A stretch of DNA of 64,000 nucleotides from assembly GCA_963643205.1 (NCBI GenBank), contig CAVIJJ010000001.1:149805-213804 (forward strand), read 5' to 3'. Source of the stretch: Phil1 sp963643205. GTDB taxonomy: Bacteria; Bacillota; Clostridia; Christensenellales; CAG-138. Both the position numbers and the translations under genes were made by a program. Of this stretch, positions 1 through 8,997 are shown one piece after another (the first letter of the stretch is position 1; every line of letters starts with the position of its first letter). The notes below the pieces were generated by a model, which saw only the letters and a list, made by a program, of their open reading frames with translations, had not been told where the DNA came from and did not search any database.

Positions 1-191
1 ATAATGATATCTGCGCGATTAAGCGCATTATGAACCGCTTCAACAAGCCTGTCATGATTATCGCCAACGGTTGTTTGAATATAGCAATCTATGCCAAGAT
101 CAGCTAAACGTTGAGATATATATTGAGCGTTTGTGTTGACAATATTGCCCATAAGCAATTCGGTGCCTACGGAAATAATTTCTGCCGACAT
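1..191 (-). CDS. cinA: CinA-family protein, N-terminal part (cut by window edge)
   Basis: The 63 visible codons start at an ATG at 189-191 and read off the left edge. The opening MSAEIISVGTELLMGNIVNT is typical of the CinA N-terminal (MoCF-like, molybdopterin-binding fold) domain, which in the family hydrolyses ADP-ribose-like pyrophosphates and is often joined to a C-terminal NMN deamidase domain. Only the first 63 residues are present, so the C-terminal domain cannot be judged. The start lies 10 bases after the pgsA stop on the same strand, so it is probably the fourth gene of the ftsK-rimO-pgsA-cinA run. In many Bacillota recA follows cinA; that would be outside this window. Confidence 0.85.
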   Translation of the reverse strand, partial: MSAEIISVGTELLMGNIVNTNAQYISQRLADLGIDCYIQTTVGDNHDRLVEAVHNALNRADII

Positions 192-201
192 TGTGTACCT
201 C

Positions 202-741
202 TTACGCTTTTTTCACAGATTTATTTGTTTTGACTATGTAGTCTATGCAGCTCCATATAGCAAGCCCAACGGATATCCAAATGATAATTTGGTCTACCGG
301 TACACCGCATTTGACGAATACCGGATTAAGGAACAGCATCAGGGTTATGCCTACAAACTGGGTCAGGGTTTTAAGCTTGCCTAAAGGACCGGCGGCTATA
401 ACAATATTCTTGCTGGCATATATAAGTCGGAAACCGCTTATAACAAACTCTCGGGATATCGTAATAAGGGTAGCTATAGGCGAAAGCAGACCGACTGATG
501 TAAGCATTATCAACGCGGCTGCGGAAAGTATTTTATCCGCTATCGGATCCATAAGCTTGCCAAAATCGGTTACTATGTTGCGACGACGTGCTATTTGTCC
601 GTCAAGCATATCGGTAAGGTATGCGATTACGAAAAGCGCACCCGCAAGATACATATTCCAGCTCACCGGAATATAAAAGCATATTACAAATACGGGCGTA
701 AGCACCATGCGTGCGATAGTAAGCTTGTTGGGAAGGTTCAT
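202..741 (-). CDS. pgsA: CDP-diacylglycerol-glycerol-3-phosphate 3-phosphatidyltransferase
   Basis: This 179-residue membrane enzyme makes phosphatidylglycerol phosphate from CDP-diacylglycerol and glycerol-3-phosphate, the committed step to phosphatidylglycerol. The full CDP-alcohol phosphatidyltransferase signature D-x2-D-G-x2-A-R-x8-G-x3-D-x3-D is present from about residue 44 (DMLDGQIAR ... GKLMDPIAD). Several hydrophobic helices surround it, and the length is normal for the family. The start overlaps the end of rimO by 4 bases, which suggests translational coupling in the ftsK-rimO-pgsA-cinA operon. Because related enzymes share this signature, assignment to PgsA rather than another CDP-alcohol transferase rests partly on this conserved gene order. 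Confidence 0.93.
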   Translation of the reverse strand: MNLPNKLTIARMVLTPVFVICFYIPVSWNMYLAGALFVIAYLTDMLDGQIARRRNIVTDFGKLMDPIADKILSAAALIMLTSVGLLSPIATLITISREFVISGFRLIYASKNIVIAAGPLGKLKTLTQFVGITLMLFLNPVFVKCGVPVDQIIIWISVGLAIWSCIDYIVKTNKSVKKA

Positions 742-2036
742 TTTATATATTCTCCTTTCAGGTCATAAGCGGAAGCATCCGTTATTTTAACGCGCACAAA
801 GTCACCGGGATTTACTGTGTTCGGCACGTTCAAAATCTTTATTATTCCATCTACATCAGGGGCTTCGGCATAGCTTCTGCCGCGTGCTATACCATTATTG
901 ATGTATTCAACCAAAACATCGTACTCTTTGCCAATCCTGTTTTTGTTCAGTTCAAGTGAAACCGCTTGCTGCATGCGCATTATTTCATCAAGCCTTGCGT
1001 TAGCTACGGATTCGTCAATTTGGTCATCCATAAGGGCGGCTTTGGTGCCGTCTTCCGGGCAGAATACGAAGGCTCCGATCCTGTCGAAAGGTTCTTTTCT
1101 GAGAAAATCATACAGCAGTCTAAACTGCTCTTCCGTTTCTCCCGGGAAGCCGAGCATAACGGTTGTTCGCAGTATAAAATCGGATGAGCTTTCGCGAATA
1201 TAGCGTGTTATTGCCCGTATATGCTCCGCCGAACCATGGCGATTCATTGTTTCAAGCATAATCGGATCTATGTGCTGTATTGGCATATCTATGTATCGCA
1301 CGATTTTTTCATTATTAAGCATCGTGTCTACAAGTTTTTCGGTAACAGTATTGGGATAAGCATACAGTACTCTTAACCACTTTATGCCGTCTATTTTTGA
1401 AAGTTCGGTAAGCAATTCGGCCAACCGTGGCTCTCCGTATATATCGGATCCGTATGCGGAAGTATCCTGGGCAATAAGGGTAAGCTCCTTCACTCCGCCG
1501 GCGGCAAGTGCTTCAGCCTCAGCGATAAGATCTTCCATCGGCACGCTGCGCCTGCCGCCGCGTATAAGCGGTATGGCACAGTAAGTGCAGCGGTTGTCGC
1601 ATCCGTCCGCAATGCGGAGATATGCGCTGTATTTAGGCGTAGAAAGCATACGTTTGCCGCTGTAAGCACAGCCGCATTTTACGCCAAACATTGCCCGTAT
1701 GGCATCAACCAGTTCTTTATGCCTTCCAACCCCCCAAAATAGATCAACCTCGGGCAGGCTCTCTTTAAGTTCCTCCGGATATCTTTGGCTGAGACATCCC
1801 GTAACCACAAGTTTGGCTTCTTCCCTTTTGTCTCTTGCCGCTTCAAGAATTGTGTTTATAGATTCCTCTTTAGCGGAAGCTATAAAACCGCAGGTATTTA
1901 CAATCACAACATCTGCATCTTTTTCATTCGCGGTTATTTCAAAATCAGCATCCTTAAGGCAACCCAAAATAAGCTCTGAATCTACCAGATTCTTGGAGCA
2001 GCCTAAGGATATGATTCCGGCTTTATATTTCCTCAT
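738..2036 (-). CDS. rimO: Ribosomal protein S12 methylthiotransferase RimO
   Basis: This 432-residue radical SAM enzyme is expected to methylthiolate the conserved aspartate of ribosomal protein S12. The N-terminal UPF0004 domain opens with SLGCSKNLVDSE, the form that separates RimO from MiaB, with further cysteines in NTCGF and VVTGCLSQR. The radical SAM cluster motif CDNRCTYC (CxxxCxxC) follows near residue 146, and a TRAM-like RNA-binding domain closes the protein (about residues 370-432). Its start overlaps the ftsK end by 14 bases and its end overlaps pgsA by 4. Length and domain order are ordinary for the family. Confidence 0.95.
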   Translation of the reverse strand: MRKYKAGIISLGCSKNLVDSELILGCLKDADFEITANEKDADVVIVNTCGFIASAKEESINTILEAARDKREEAKLVVTGCLSQRYPEELKESLPEVDLFWGVGRHKELVDAIRAMFGVKCGCAYSGKRMLSTPKYSAYLRIADGCDNRCTYCAIPLIRGGRRSVPMEDLIAEAEALAAGGVKELTLIAQDTSAYGSDIYGEPRLAELLTELSKIDGIKWLRVLYAYPNTVTEKLVDTMLNNEKIVRYIDMPIQHIDPIMLETMNRHGSAEHIRAITRYIRESSSDFILRTTVMLGFPGETEEQFRLLYDFLRKEPFDRIGAFVFCPEDGTKAALMDDQIDESVANARLDEIMRMQQAVSLELNKNRIGKEYDVLVEYINNGIARGRSYAEAPDVDGIIKILNVPNTVNPGDFVRVKITDASAYDLKGEYIK

Positions 2037-4683
2037 CAGTGTTATTTACCTCGCATTCCGTATCATCGGATATATCATCATTGGCGACGGGCGAACCGTT
2101 TCCGAAGCGTCTTTCAAATTCAGCCCTGTCTATGAGCAGTTTCCTTGCTTTGCTTCCGTCAAATCCGGATACAATCTTTTGCTGTTCCATTATGTCTATC
2201 AATCTTGCCGCCCGCGCGTAACCGACTCTAAGCCTGCGCTGTATCATGGAAATAGAAGCTTGTCCGCTATCCATAACTATACGCACGGCCTCAGGAAGAA
2301 GCTCGTCCTCCTGCTTACCATTGCCATGAACAGGGCCTTGAGTCGCGTCATTCGTTATCCTGTCAAACGCCTCTTCTTCAAGCGGAGGCTGTGAGCTCGT
2401 TTGAGCGAAGAAATCCATAACCCGCTCAACCTCTTCGTCAGAAACAAAAGCACCTTGTGCGCGTATCGGTTTGCTGGCACCGTTTGCATGGAAGAGCATA
2501 TCGCCTTTGCCAAGCAGTTTTTCCGCGCCGGTAGTATCCAATATTACGCGTGAATCAACGCCGGAAGAAACGGCAAACGCAATCCTTGAAGGAATGTTTG
2601 CTTTAATCAAGCCGGTTATAATATCGGTAGAAGGCCTTTGCGTTGCCACTATAAGATGAACTCCAGCTGCGCGCCCAAGCTGGGCAATGCGGCAAATAGA
2701 ATCCTCAACATCTTTTGCGGCAACCATCATAAGGTCCGCAAGCTCGTCTATTACTATCACGAGCTTAGGCAAACGCTCACTTTCATCAACCAGCGCATTA
2801 TAGCGGGCGAGATCGCGGGCATTAACCTTAGCCATGTTTTGATAACGCTGCTCCATCTGAAGCACTGCCCACTTTAAGGCTCCCGCGGCTTTCTTAGGAT
2901 CTGTTACCACCGGCAGCATAAGGTGTGGCAAGGGCGCGTACACACGCATCTCAACCACTTTGGGGTCTATAAGCACCAAGCGTAAATCACTGGGCGAAGC
3001 CTTATAAACCATGCTGAGGAGTATATCGTTAATGCACACACTTTTGCCGGAACCTGTGGCACCGGCTATAAGCAAATGCGGCATCTTTTCAAGATTTGCA
3101 CAAACAATACGTCCCGCAATGTCTTTACCAAGCGCAAACGATATAGGGGAACGTTCGGATTGAAACTCCTTTGATTCTATAACTTCACGCAGCAGAACCT
3201 GCGCCGCGTTCTTATTGGGAATTTCTATACCTATTGCGGCCTTGCCCGGTATCGGAGCTTCTATACGTACAAGCGGAGCGGCCAAAGCGAGCGCTATGTC
3301 CTGGCTTAGAGACGTAATTCTGTTCACCCTTATGCCCTGCGCGGGCTGAAGTTCAAACCTAGTTATAACCGGACCTACGCTTATATTAATAATCCTGGCA
3401 GGTATATTAAATGTGGCAAGAGTTTCTATAAGCAGCTTTGCCTTTTCCTGCGGTGACTCATTGCCGGTTGGCATATCCGAGGCGGGGCTGTTCAGCAAGC
3501 TGTAAGGCGGCCTTTGATAATCAACCACGGGCGCTGCTGATGTCGGAATGTCCTCATCCTGTTCCGGTTCAGGGGCATCGGTTACGACAGGTGTTTCCTC
3601 CACTGCAGTCTCGATTATCGGCTCATATACAGGAACGGCCATATTATCATCTTTGGCCGGAGCATTCTTTACAATACGATTATCTTCATCCGGTTGGAAT
3701 TCGTGGTAATATTCCGTATTTACCGTTTCCTCGTCAAGTTTATCAAACGCTTTTTCAATAGCCTTTTCTTTGGCGGCACGCTTTCTTATTTGGCCCTTTG
3801 ATGGAATAAATTCAGGGCCATCATCTTCATTGTTTGTCGGACGCACGGGCTCGGATTTACGTATCGGAGCAGTAGTCTCTACAGAGGGTTCATCCGCTTG
3901 ATTGAATGAAGGATCCAAAGTAAATATATTGCTCTCAAAAGAGTTTTTCTTCTTGCCGCTTTTGGCAGAAGTTTGTTTGGTTGTTTTCTTTTTATTTGTT
4001 ACCGGAGCTCCCGAAAGGACCTCTTCGGTTATATTTTCAGTATATAACTGCTGCTGTTGTGCGTGGACATTTTGTTTATGCTCAGCTATGCGCTCATTGG
4101 CGTTGGATACACCGGTTCTTATTGTTTGCCCAAGCTTTGTGCCCGCATTCTTTATTGAAAGATGCGTTATAAGCAAAAACGAGACCATAATGCAAGCTAT
4201 AAAGAGAATGTACGAACCTATACGGCCTATAAGGAGCAGCGATGGATATGCCAAAAGCGCGCCGATGATTCCTCCGCCTTCGCGGTAACTAAAGCCGAGA
4301 TCATACGCGTCTTTATAGTAGGCGAGCGCTTTTATGTTTTCTATCGTGTCTCCGCGGCGGGCGATATGAATTATTGTAAGTATCGCAATTAAGCTTATTA
4401 CTCCAAGCAAAGTAGGCAACGCGTCTACATCGCCTTCGCTGAATATTATAATCAGCACACCTGATGCTATTATGCAAACAGGGGCGGCATAGCCGGCTAT
4501 TCCAAACAGGCCAAATAAAAATTCGCTTATTGCTTTTCCAAGAATGCCTACGGCATCCGAGTACATGCTCGCACCTAAAAAAAGACCGAGCGCGATAACT
4601 ACAACACCCCAAACTTCCCTCTTGGTTTGGGCTGATCTATCCGCCGCTTTCTTTTTTTGCGAGCTTTTTTTAGTGGTTGCCAT
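2023..4683 (-). CDS. ftsK: DNA translocase FtsK/SpoIIIE
   Basis: This membrane-anchored DNA pump moves chromosomal DNA through the closing septum. The 886-residue protein has a basic start, about four transmembrane helices within the first 190 residues, a long acidic low-complexity linker (about 200-420), and the RecA-like motor with Walker A AGATGSGKSVC and a Walker B-region DELADLMMVA. A winged-helix gamma domain at the end (LPEAVRIVMDSGQASISM and following) is the part that reads orienting sequences in this family. I place the start at the ATG at 4681-4683 (MATTKKSSQ) because AAGGAAGG sits just upstream; the in-frame ATG six codons earlier has no ribosome-binding site. First gene of the ftsK-rimO-pgsA-cinA run. 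Confidence 0.95.
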   Translation of the reverse strand: MATTKKSSQKKKAADRSAQTKREVWGVVVIALGLFLGASMYSDAVGILGKAISEFLFGLFGIAGYAAPVCIIASGVLIIIFSEGDVDALPTLLGVISLIAILTIIHIARRGDTIENIKALAYYKDAYDLGFSYREGGGIIGALLAYPSLLLIGRIGSYILFIACIMVSFLLITHLSIKNAGTKLGQTIRTGVSNANERIAEHKQNVHAQQQQLYTENITEEVLSGAPVTNKKKTTKQTSAKSGKKKNSFESNIFTLDPSFNQADEPSVETTAPIRKSEPVRPTNNEDDGPEFIPSKGQIRKRAAKEKAIEKAFDKLDEETVNTEYYHEFQPDEDNRIVKNAPAKDDNMAVPVYEPIIETAVEETPVVTDAPEPEQDEDIPTSAAPVVDYQRPPYSLLNSPASDMPTGNESPQEKAKLLIETLATFNIPARIINISVGPVITRFELQPAQGIRVNRITSLSQDIALALAAPLVRIEAPIPGKAAIGIEIPNKNAAQVLLREVIESKEFQSERSPISFALGKDIAGRIVCANLEKMPHLLIAGATGSGKSVCINDILLSMVYKASPSDLRLVLIDPKVVEMRVYAPLPHLMLPVVTDPKKAAGALKWAVLQMEQRYQNMAKVNARDLARYNALVDESERLPKLVIVIDELADLMMVAAKDVEDSICRIAQLGRAAGVHLIVATQRPSTDIITGLIKANIPSRIAFAVSSGVDSRVILDTTGAEKLLGKGDMLFHANGASKPIRAQGAFVSDEEVERVMDFFAQTSSQPPLEEEAFDRITNDATQGPVHGNGKQEDELLPEAVRIVMDSGQASISMIQRRLRVGYARAARLIDIMEQQKIVSGFDGSKARKLLIDRAEFERRFGNGSPVANDDISDDTECEVNNTDEEI

Positions 4684-4713
4684 AGTGCCTTCCTTTTTCA
4701 TGCATTTGTGTGT

Positions 4714-4719
4714 ATTATA
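4714..4719 (-). promoter_or_regulatory. Possible -10 element for ftsK operon
   Basis: Minus-strand TATAAT lies 30 bases before the ftsK start. No good -35 hexamer is present at 16-18 bases, so this is a weak call made from the -10 alone. Confidence 0.35.
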
Positions 4720-4754
4720 CTATATTATTCCGTTTGAGAAAAGCATAAGAATTG

Positions 4755-4775
4755 GCGCCGGCAAGAAACCGGCGC
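4755..4775 (-). terminator. Hairpin after lipoprotein gene
   Basis: A perfect 7-bp stem (GCGCCGG / CCGGCGC, 7-base loop) lies just downstream of the gene ending at 4801 and before ftsK. On the minus strand the following bases are only moderately T-rich (CAATTCTT), so termination may be partial. Confidence 0.55.
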
Positions 4776-4800
4776 TTAAGCCTTACAAGGATCACTTCTA

Positions 4801-6720
4801 TCAGTCAATGCTGAGAGCGTATGTTGCTCGTACAACATCGCCGAGAGTTTCTTTATCTATATAGCATACATACACCGTATTTGCATCCGAACCGGATATT
4901 AATGAGGTACTTGTTAAATCCGCAATTGCTTTATTTTCGGCGGATTCAATATCGTAAACCCAGAGCGTGTAAGGATATTCATCCCAAACCATCTCTGCAC
5001 TCGATTCTTCGCTTTCATCGCCGCCGCTTGCCCTGTTTTCAAAGTAATATATCTTACTGGTATCTGAGGACCAGATAAAACTGAAAACGCTGAAATTTTC
5101 TGTTATCTCGTGTATTTCCCCGGACTGAATGTCTATATAAGCGAACAAAGGCTCCTTTGTTCCGGTTGCGTCTTCACCGGAAACAGTATATGCCATATAA
5201 CGTGAGTCCGGACTTATACGAAAATTGTCGCCCGTTATAAACTCGCGGCGTGATCCGCCCTCCGGTTTTATTCGGTATATCGTGCCGCCGTTTTCCATAT
5301 CGGTTTCAACAAAGTAAACCTCGCCATCAGCAAAGCCAATGATGCTTTCATCGCAACCATTTTTATCCACATCACTATGGCGCTTTGTCTCATCGGGCAC
5401 ATTAAAATCATACTGATGTATGCCTATATCGCTCGATCCTCCTATTGAGAACAGCCTTCCGCCAAGGCTGTCCCAGCAGTATGCGCTTATGGTGTTTCCA
5501 AAGCCAACGGCGGAAAGATCCGTTATAAGATCACGAGAATCAACATCAAAAATATATAAATGCGAGCTCTCCCCTGCCATTTCAAGCACCGCCAGGCGAC
5601 GTCCGTCGGGTGAATATGACGCGGAAACTATTTGCTCAAATTGATATTCCGTGAATGTTCTGCTTTTGCCGGAAAAATCATGTATCCATAGCTGCTCATA
5701 CTCAAGCGTATCTCCGCTGTCGGTATATTCACTTATATGCTTTGAATAGATGCAGGCATTTCTGTCGGGAGTGACTGAAAGCGCAATACCATCGGGTATT
5801 ATAACGACACTTTCAGCTTCATTGTCACTTATTCTGCAAGGCTGCACATCATATGCCGCAAGATATTCCATTTCGTTGTTGTATTCCGGCAGTTCACCGT
5901 TTTTGAGCTTAACTACACTCCATTGTGCACTTACGGCACCATCGCATGAAGAGAGCAAACTGCTCATTAAGGCCTCAGCTTCAGATTTTGAACTTTGACC
6001 GTGAGAAATCAGCAATATTGTTTTAAGGTTGTTTGACAATGTAGGTGTCATTTCATCGCCGCAATTGAGCGTGCCGTTTCGATACATATCAAATGCGTTG
6101 GCAACAACATAATATGCTTCACCAAAAGCGGCTTTATCGGCAGAGCTGACATCTATGGCCGTGTCATCTGCCGCTGATGTTTCTTCCGGGATTTCATCGT
6201 TTGCTACAGGGCGAAGAGAAATCGTTAAAGTGCCTTCGGATTCTTCGGCAGAGTATAAAGCCCTATTGTTTAATTGAAAATACAGTGTATATGATTCATC
6301 CGTTCCGGAAAGGCTGAAATAGCCGTCTACAAGGCCATGCCGTACATCCGGTTCATTCAAGATATAATCCGTATGCTCCAGTTTCCCAACTCTTATTGCT
6401 AAACGGTATGGCTCATCAAGCAGCTGAATACCGTAATCAGGTAGAGTCCTCAACTGTATTTCGGTATCTCCAGAGGTAAGATTACTGCCGATGCAAAAAT
6501 CAAGCGAAATAACCGTGTCCGAATTGAGCTCGGTTACAGAGAGCGAGCGCAGGTTACCGTCGTTTAACTCTGCCCCGCCGCTTATCAAATCAGATGTGAA
6601 TCCTTCGTATGAAAGTTCTGAAATTATCGGTGTATCGGTTGAATCAGAATTGCTGTCGCAAGCGCTGAAGATAACCAGTATAACCAACGCCAGAGCAATG
6701 ACCGTAAAGTTTAATCGCAT
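4801..6720 (-). CDS. Putative lipoprotein with beta-propeller-like repeats
   Basis: The 639-residue product begins with a lipoprotein signal: a hydrophobic run ending in a lipobox IFSAC, with the modified cysteine at residue 21, followed by a Ser/Asp-rich spacer. The C-terminal half contains repeats of the TolB/WD40-like (PD40) type, seen as YSPDGRRLAVLE, RISPDSRYMAYTVSG and WSSDTSKIYYFENR, which usually form blades of a beta-propeller. The N-terminal domain (about 35-165) is beta-rich and I do not recognise it. It is predicted to sit on the outer face of the membrane. GGAG and AAGGTGA lie just before the ATG at 6720. It precedes ftsK on the same strand but is separated by a hairpin. No enzymatic function can be named. 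Confidence 0.7.
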   Translation of the reverse strand: MRLNFTVIALALVILVIFSACDSNSDSTDTPIISELSYEGFTSDLISGGAELNDGNLRSLSVTELNSDTVISLDFCIGSNLTSGDTEIQLRTLPDYGIQLLDEPYRLAIRVGKLEHTDYILNEPDVRHGLVDGYFSLSGTDESYTLYFQLNNRALYSAEESEGTLTISLRPVANDEIPEETSAADDTAIDVSSADKAAFGEAYYVVANAFDMYRNGTLNCGDEMTPTLSNNLKTILLISHGQSSKSEAEALMSSLLSSCDGAVSAQWSVVKLKNGELPEYNNEMEYLAAYDVQPCRISDNEAESVVIIPDGIALSVTPDRNACIYSKHISEYTDSGDTLEYEQLWIHDFSGKSRTFTEYQFEQIVSASYSPDGRRLAVLEMAGESSHLYIFDVDSRDLITDLSAVGFGNTISAYCWDSLGGRLFSIGGSSDIGIHQYDFNVPDETKRHSDVDKNGCDESIIGFADGEVYFVETDMENGGTIYRIKPEGGSRREFITGDNFRISPDSRYMAYTVSGEDATGTKEPLFAYIDIQSGEIHEITENFSVFSFIWSSDTSKIYYFENRASGGDESEESSAEMVWDEYPYTLWVYDIESAENKAIADLTSTSLISGSDANTVYVCYIDKETLGDVVRATYALSID

Positions 6721-6749
6721 TCACCTTATCTCCTTAATATATTGCTGTT

Positions 6750-6755
6750 ATTATA
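6750..6755 (-). promoter_or_regulatory. Possible -10 element for lipoprotein gene
   Basis: Minus-strand TATAAT, about 30 bases before the ATG at 6720. The -35 region is poor, so the call is weak. Confidence 0.35.
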
Positions 6756-6828
6756 CCCTAAAGCGTATTAAAAAGGAATAAAAGTCCAATTTTAATACAA
6801 TGTTTGCAAATGCAACGCTGAAAAGACT

Positions 6829-6856
6829 TTGCATAAGGGCATAAATTTGCTATAAT
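6829..6856 (+). promoter_or_regulatory. Promoter of zinc-ribbon membrane protein gene
   Basis: TTGCAT (6829-6834), a 16-base spacer and TATAAT (6851-6856). Transcription would begin near 6863, before the AGGAGG-type ribosome-binding site at 6882-6889. Confidence 0.75.
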
Positions 6857-6896
6857 AACCCTAATTGACGATATCCCTATTCAGGAGGATTTATCT

Positions 6897-8900
6897 ATGA
6901 AATGTAAAGTATGCGGAGCGTACAACGAGGATTACCTTGAGTATTGCGAAAAGTGCGCTGCTCCGCTGACTGCTGATGAGGAGCCCGAACAGGTTGAAGA
7001 AACTCAGCAGCCGGAAAACAATCAAAATAAAGGGCAGGATTATCAGTCCTATGTAGCCTCAACCGGTGAAACCCCGCCGGCCTGGGGGTTTGTTAAGGCA
7101 CCCAATTGGCCAAAGCCGGACTTTGACGCAAATACCGTGACCGAAGATGACATACCGCAGGGCTACGGAGCACGATTCAATCCCCGTCCCGCCGGCTCAA
7201 CAGCGCCTAAAATGACAGCGTTAAATGACGACGAAAATTTCACGAACAATGTTCGTGTGCATAAAGCGGAAAAGCCGCAGGCAACCCGCACTGCCGTGCA
7301 GCCCAGCCGTAAGCACGAGCAAGAAGCCCCCGCGCAGGCCGCGAAATCCACCGTTGAATATACCGACAACGATATAGACGGCGTTGTATCACCTGTGCGC
7401 AGCACAAAGACGAGACAGACTGTCAATAAGGTTACAAAGACGCCTTTAAAAAATATCGAGGAAGATATAGATATTGACGATGATGATTATGGTTACGACG
7501 AGGATGAATATGACGATGACGATCGTCATTCCCGCCGTGGCAATGGAAAGAATTCGAGCGGCGGCTTGAAGAAAAACATATTGTTTATAGCTGCTGCGGC
7601 TGCACTGGTTATACTTATAGCCATATTGGGCGTTGTTTATGTAAACAAGGTTCACGGCGGGGACTTCTCAAAGTTCATTAGCTGTACCTTCGGCGGTGAT
7701 CCTATAACACGTACACCCACTATAGAGGCTTGGGAAACCGATGACGGAGATCCCGCGTACCTTATAACCATCTACGCAAAGCGTAATTATACTGTACGTT
7801 ACAGCAACGGCGACATTCAGCTTGAGCGTACCATAGAAAAGAATCAGCGCTATATACCGTTTGTGGTGCCGCAGTCCATATTGGTTCCCGATGAGCCGCT
7901 TGATGTTGCGCAATACAGTGTTAAACCCGATTTCTTTACGGTAATCAGCTCATCCGGAGAGGAAACCAAGGTTGAAATCGATGAGGTTATAACAATTGAT
8001 ATCCCAGCAATCGAGCTTAATGTTTCTCAGCCGAGCGTAACGGATTTCAGCGTTGATTCCCCCGTTGTTCCAATCGCGGGTTCTGTGAGCGATAATACGG
8101 TAGGCGTGTTTATTAACGATGAACAGATTGCCATTGACGAAGCAGGCAACTTCTCAACGACCTATACGCTGCCCGGCGAAGGTGTGACCGCCATAACCAT
8201 TGAGGCTCGTAAGAACGGTTATCAAACCGCGTCGGCCGTTTTCAATGCCACATACAGCTCCGGCGGCACTGCAACAACCGATCCGACGGGTCAAACCTCC
8301 ACTTCCACGGATACACAGACTCAAACTCAGGCAAGCAATGTTGAGTTCTCAGTGAATTCTGATGTTACACGCGCTGCCGCAACATCCACAATGACTGTTA
8401 GTGGCACCATGGAAGCCGGAGCCACTATAAGCGTAAGCGGTGTTGAACTTGATGGATCCGTAACTCAGGATTCAAACGCCGGCACATTCAGTTTTACTGT
8501 AAAGACTGCGAATGTAGGCATCTATGAAGCGGTGATAACAGCCACCAAGGGTGACGCGGCAAAGACCTCAACGCTTTATCTTGAGCATCAGCCCGATAAA
8601 ACCTCTTATATGGAGAGCGTCTATAAGATGGACTATGATAAGATAAAGAACTATCCGAATCACGAGCAGGGCTATAAGATAGTCGGCAAGGTAACCGAAG
8701 TTATCCAGGCTACACCTTATGTAAAGGCCAGGATACAGACCAGCGATGGCGATATGATATTCTATTATTACAGCGGTGTTGCTACCATTGAAGCCGGTGA
8801 CGGCAAAACCTACGAGCTTTACGGTGATCCGTACGGTACGGATTCCTCCACGGGACTGCCTCAGCTGCATGCCTGGTTCATACTTAAGCGTTCAAATTAA
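6897..8900 (+). CDS. Zinc-ribbon single-pass membrane protein with Ig-like and OB-like extracellular domains
   Basis: The 667-residue protein starts with a zinc ribbon (Cys 3, 6, 17 and 20; CxxC-x10-CxxC), then a disordered cytoplasmic region of about 200 residues ending in a strongly acidic stretch (188-210). One transmembrane helix follows at about 227-249. The outside part has a beta-domain, a stretch at about 380-460 resembling bacterial Ig-like domains (glucodextranase B-like), a Thr/Gln/Ser-rich linker near 460-480, a second Ig-like domain, and a C-terminal segment from about residue 590 that resembles an OB fold (GYKIVGKVTEVIQ and following). I know no characterised protein with this order. 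It has its own promoter and terminator and diverges from the lipoprotein gene. The ATG has a good upstream AGGAGG-type site. Topology is inferred. Confidence 0.72.
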   Translation: MKCKVCGAYNEDYLEYCEKCAAPLTADEEPEQVEETQQPENNQNKGQDYQSYVASTGETPPAWGFVKAPNWPKPDFDANTVTEDDIPQGYGARFNPRPAGSTAPKMTALNDDENFTNNVRVHKAEKPQATRTAVQPSRKHEQEAPAQAAKSTVEYTDNDIDGVVSPVRSTKTRQTVNKVTKTPLKNIEEDIDIDDDDYGYDEDEYDDDDRHSRRGNGKNSSGGLKKNILFIAAAAALVILIAILGVVYVNKVHGGDFSKFISCTFGGDPITRTPTIEAWETDDGDPAYLITIYAKRNYTVRYSNGDIQLERTIEKNQRYIPFVVPQSILVPDEPLDVAQYSVKPDFFTVISSSGEETKVEIDEVITIDIPAIELNVSQPSVTDFSVDSPVVPIAGSVSDNTVGVFINDEQIAIDEAGNFSTTYTLPGEGVTAITIEARKNGYQTASAVFNATYSSGGTATTDPTGQTSTSTDTQTQTQASNVEFSVNSDVTRAAATSTMTVSGTMEAGATISVSGVELDGSVTQDSNAGTFSFTVKTANVGIYEAVITATKGDAAKTSTLYLEHQPDKTSYMESVYKMDYDKIKNYPNHEQGYKIVGKVTEVIQATPYVKARIQTSDGDMIFYYYSGVATIEAGDGKTYELYGDPYGTDSSTGLPQLHAWFILKRSN

Positions 8901-8912
8901 CAGTTAACTAAT

Positions 8913-8944
8913 GGGCGGTGTAAAAACCGCCCTGTATTTTTATA
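8913..8944 (+). terminator. Terminator after zinc-ribbon protein gene
   Basis: Perfect 7-bp stem GGGCGGT (8913-8919) / ACCGCCC (8926-8932), then TGTATTTTTAT. A classic intrinsic terminator 12 bases after the stop. Confidence 0.85.
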
Positions 8945-8952
8945 TAAAATTT

Positions 8953-8975
8953 AAGGAGCGGACAAACCGCTCCTT
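8953..8975. terminator. Bidirectional terminator between convergent genes
   Basis: Perfect 9-bp stem AAGGAGCGG / CCGCTCCTT with a 5-base loop. T-rich sequence follows on both strands, so it can end the coiled-coil gene on the minus strand and back up the terminator at 8913. Confidence 0.8.
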
Positions 8976-8997
8976 TTAATGTGCTTTATATATTTTT

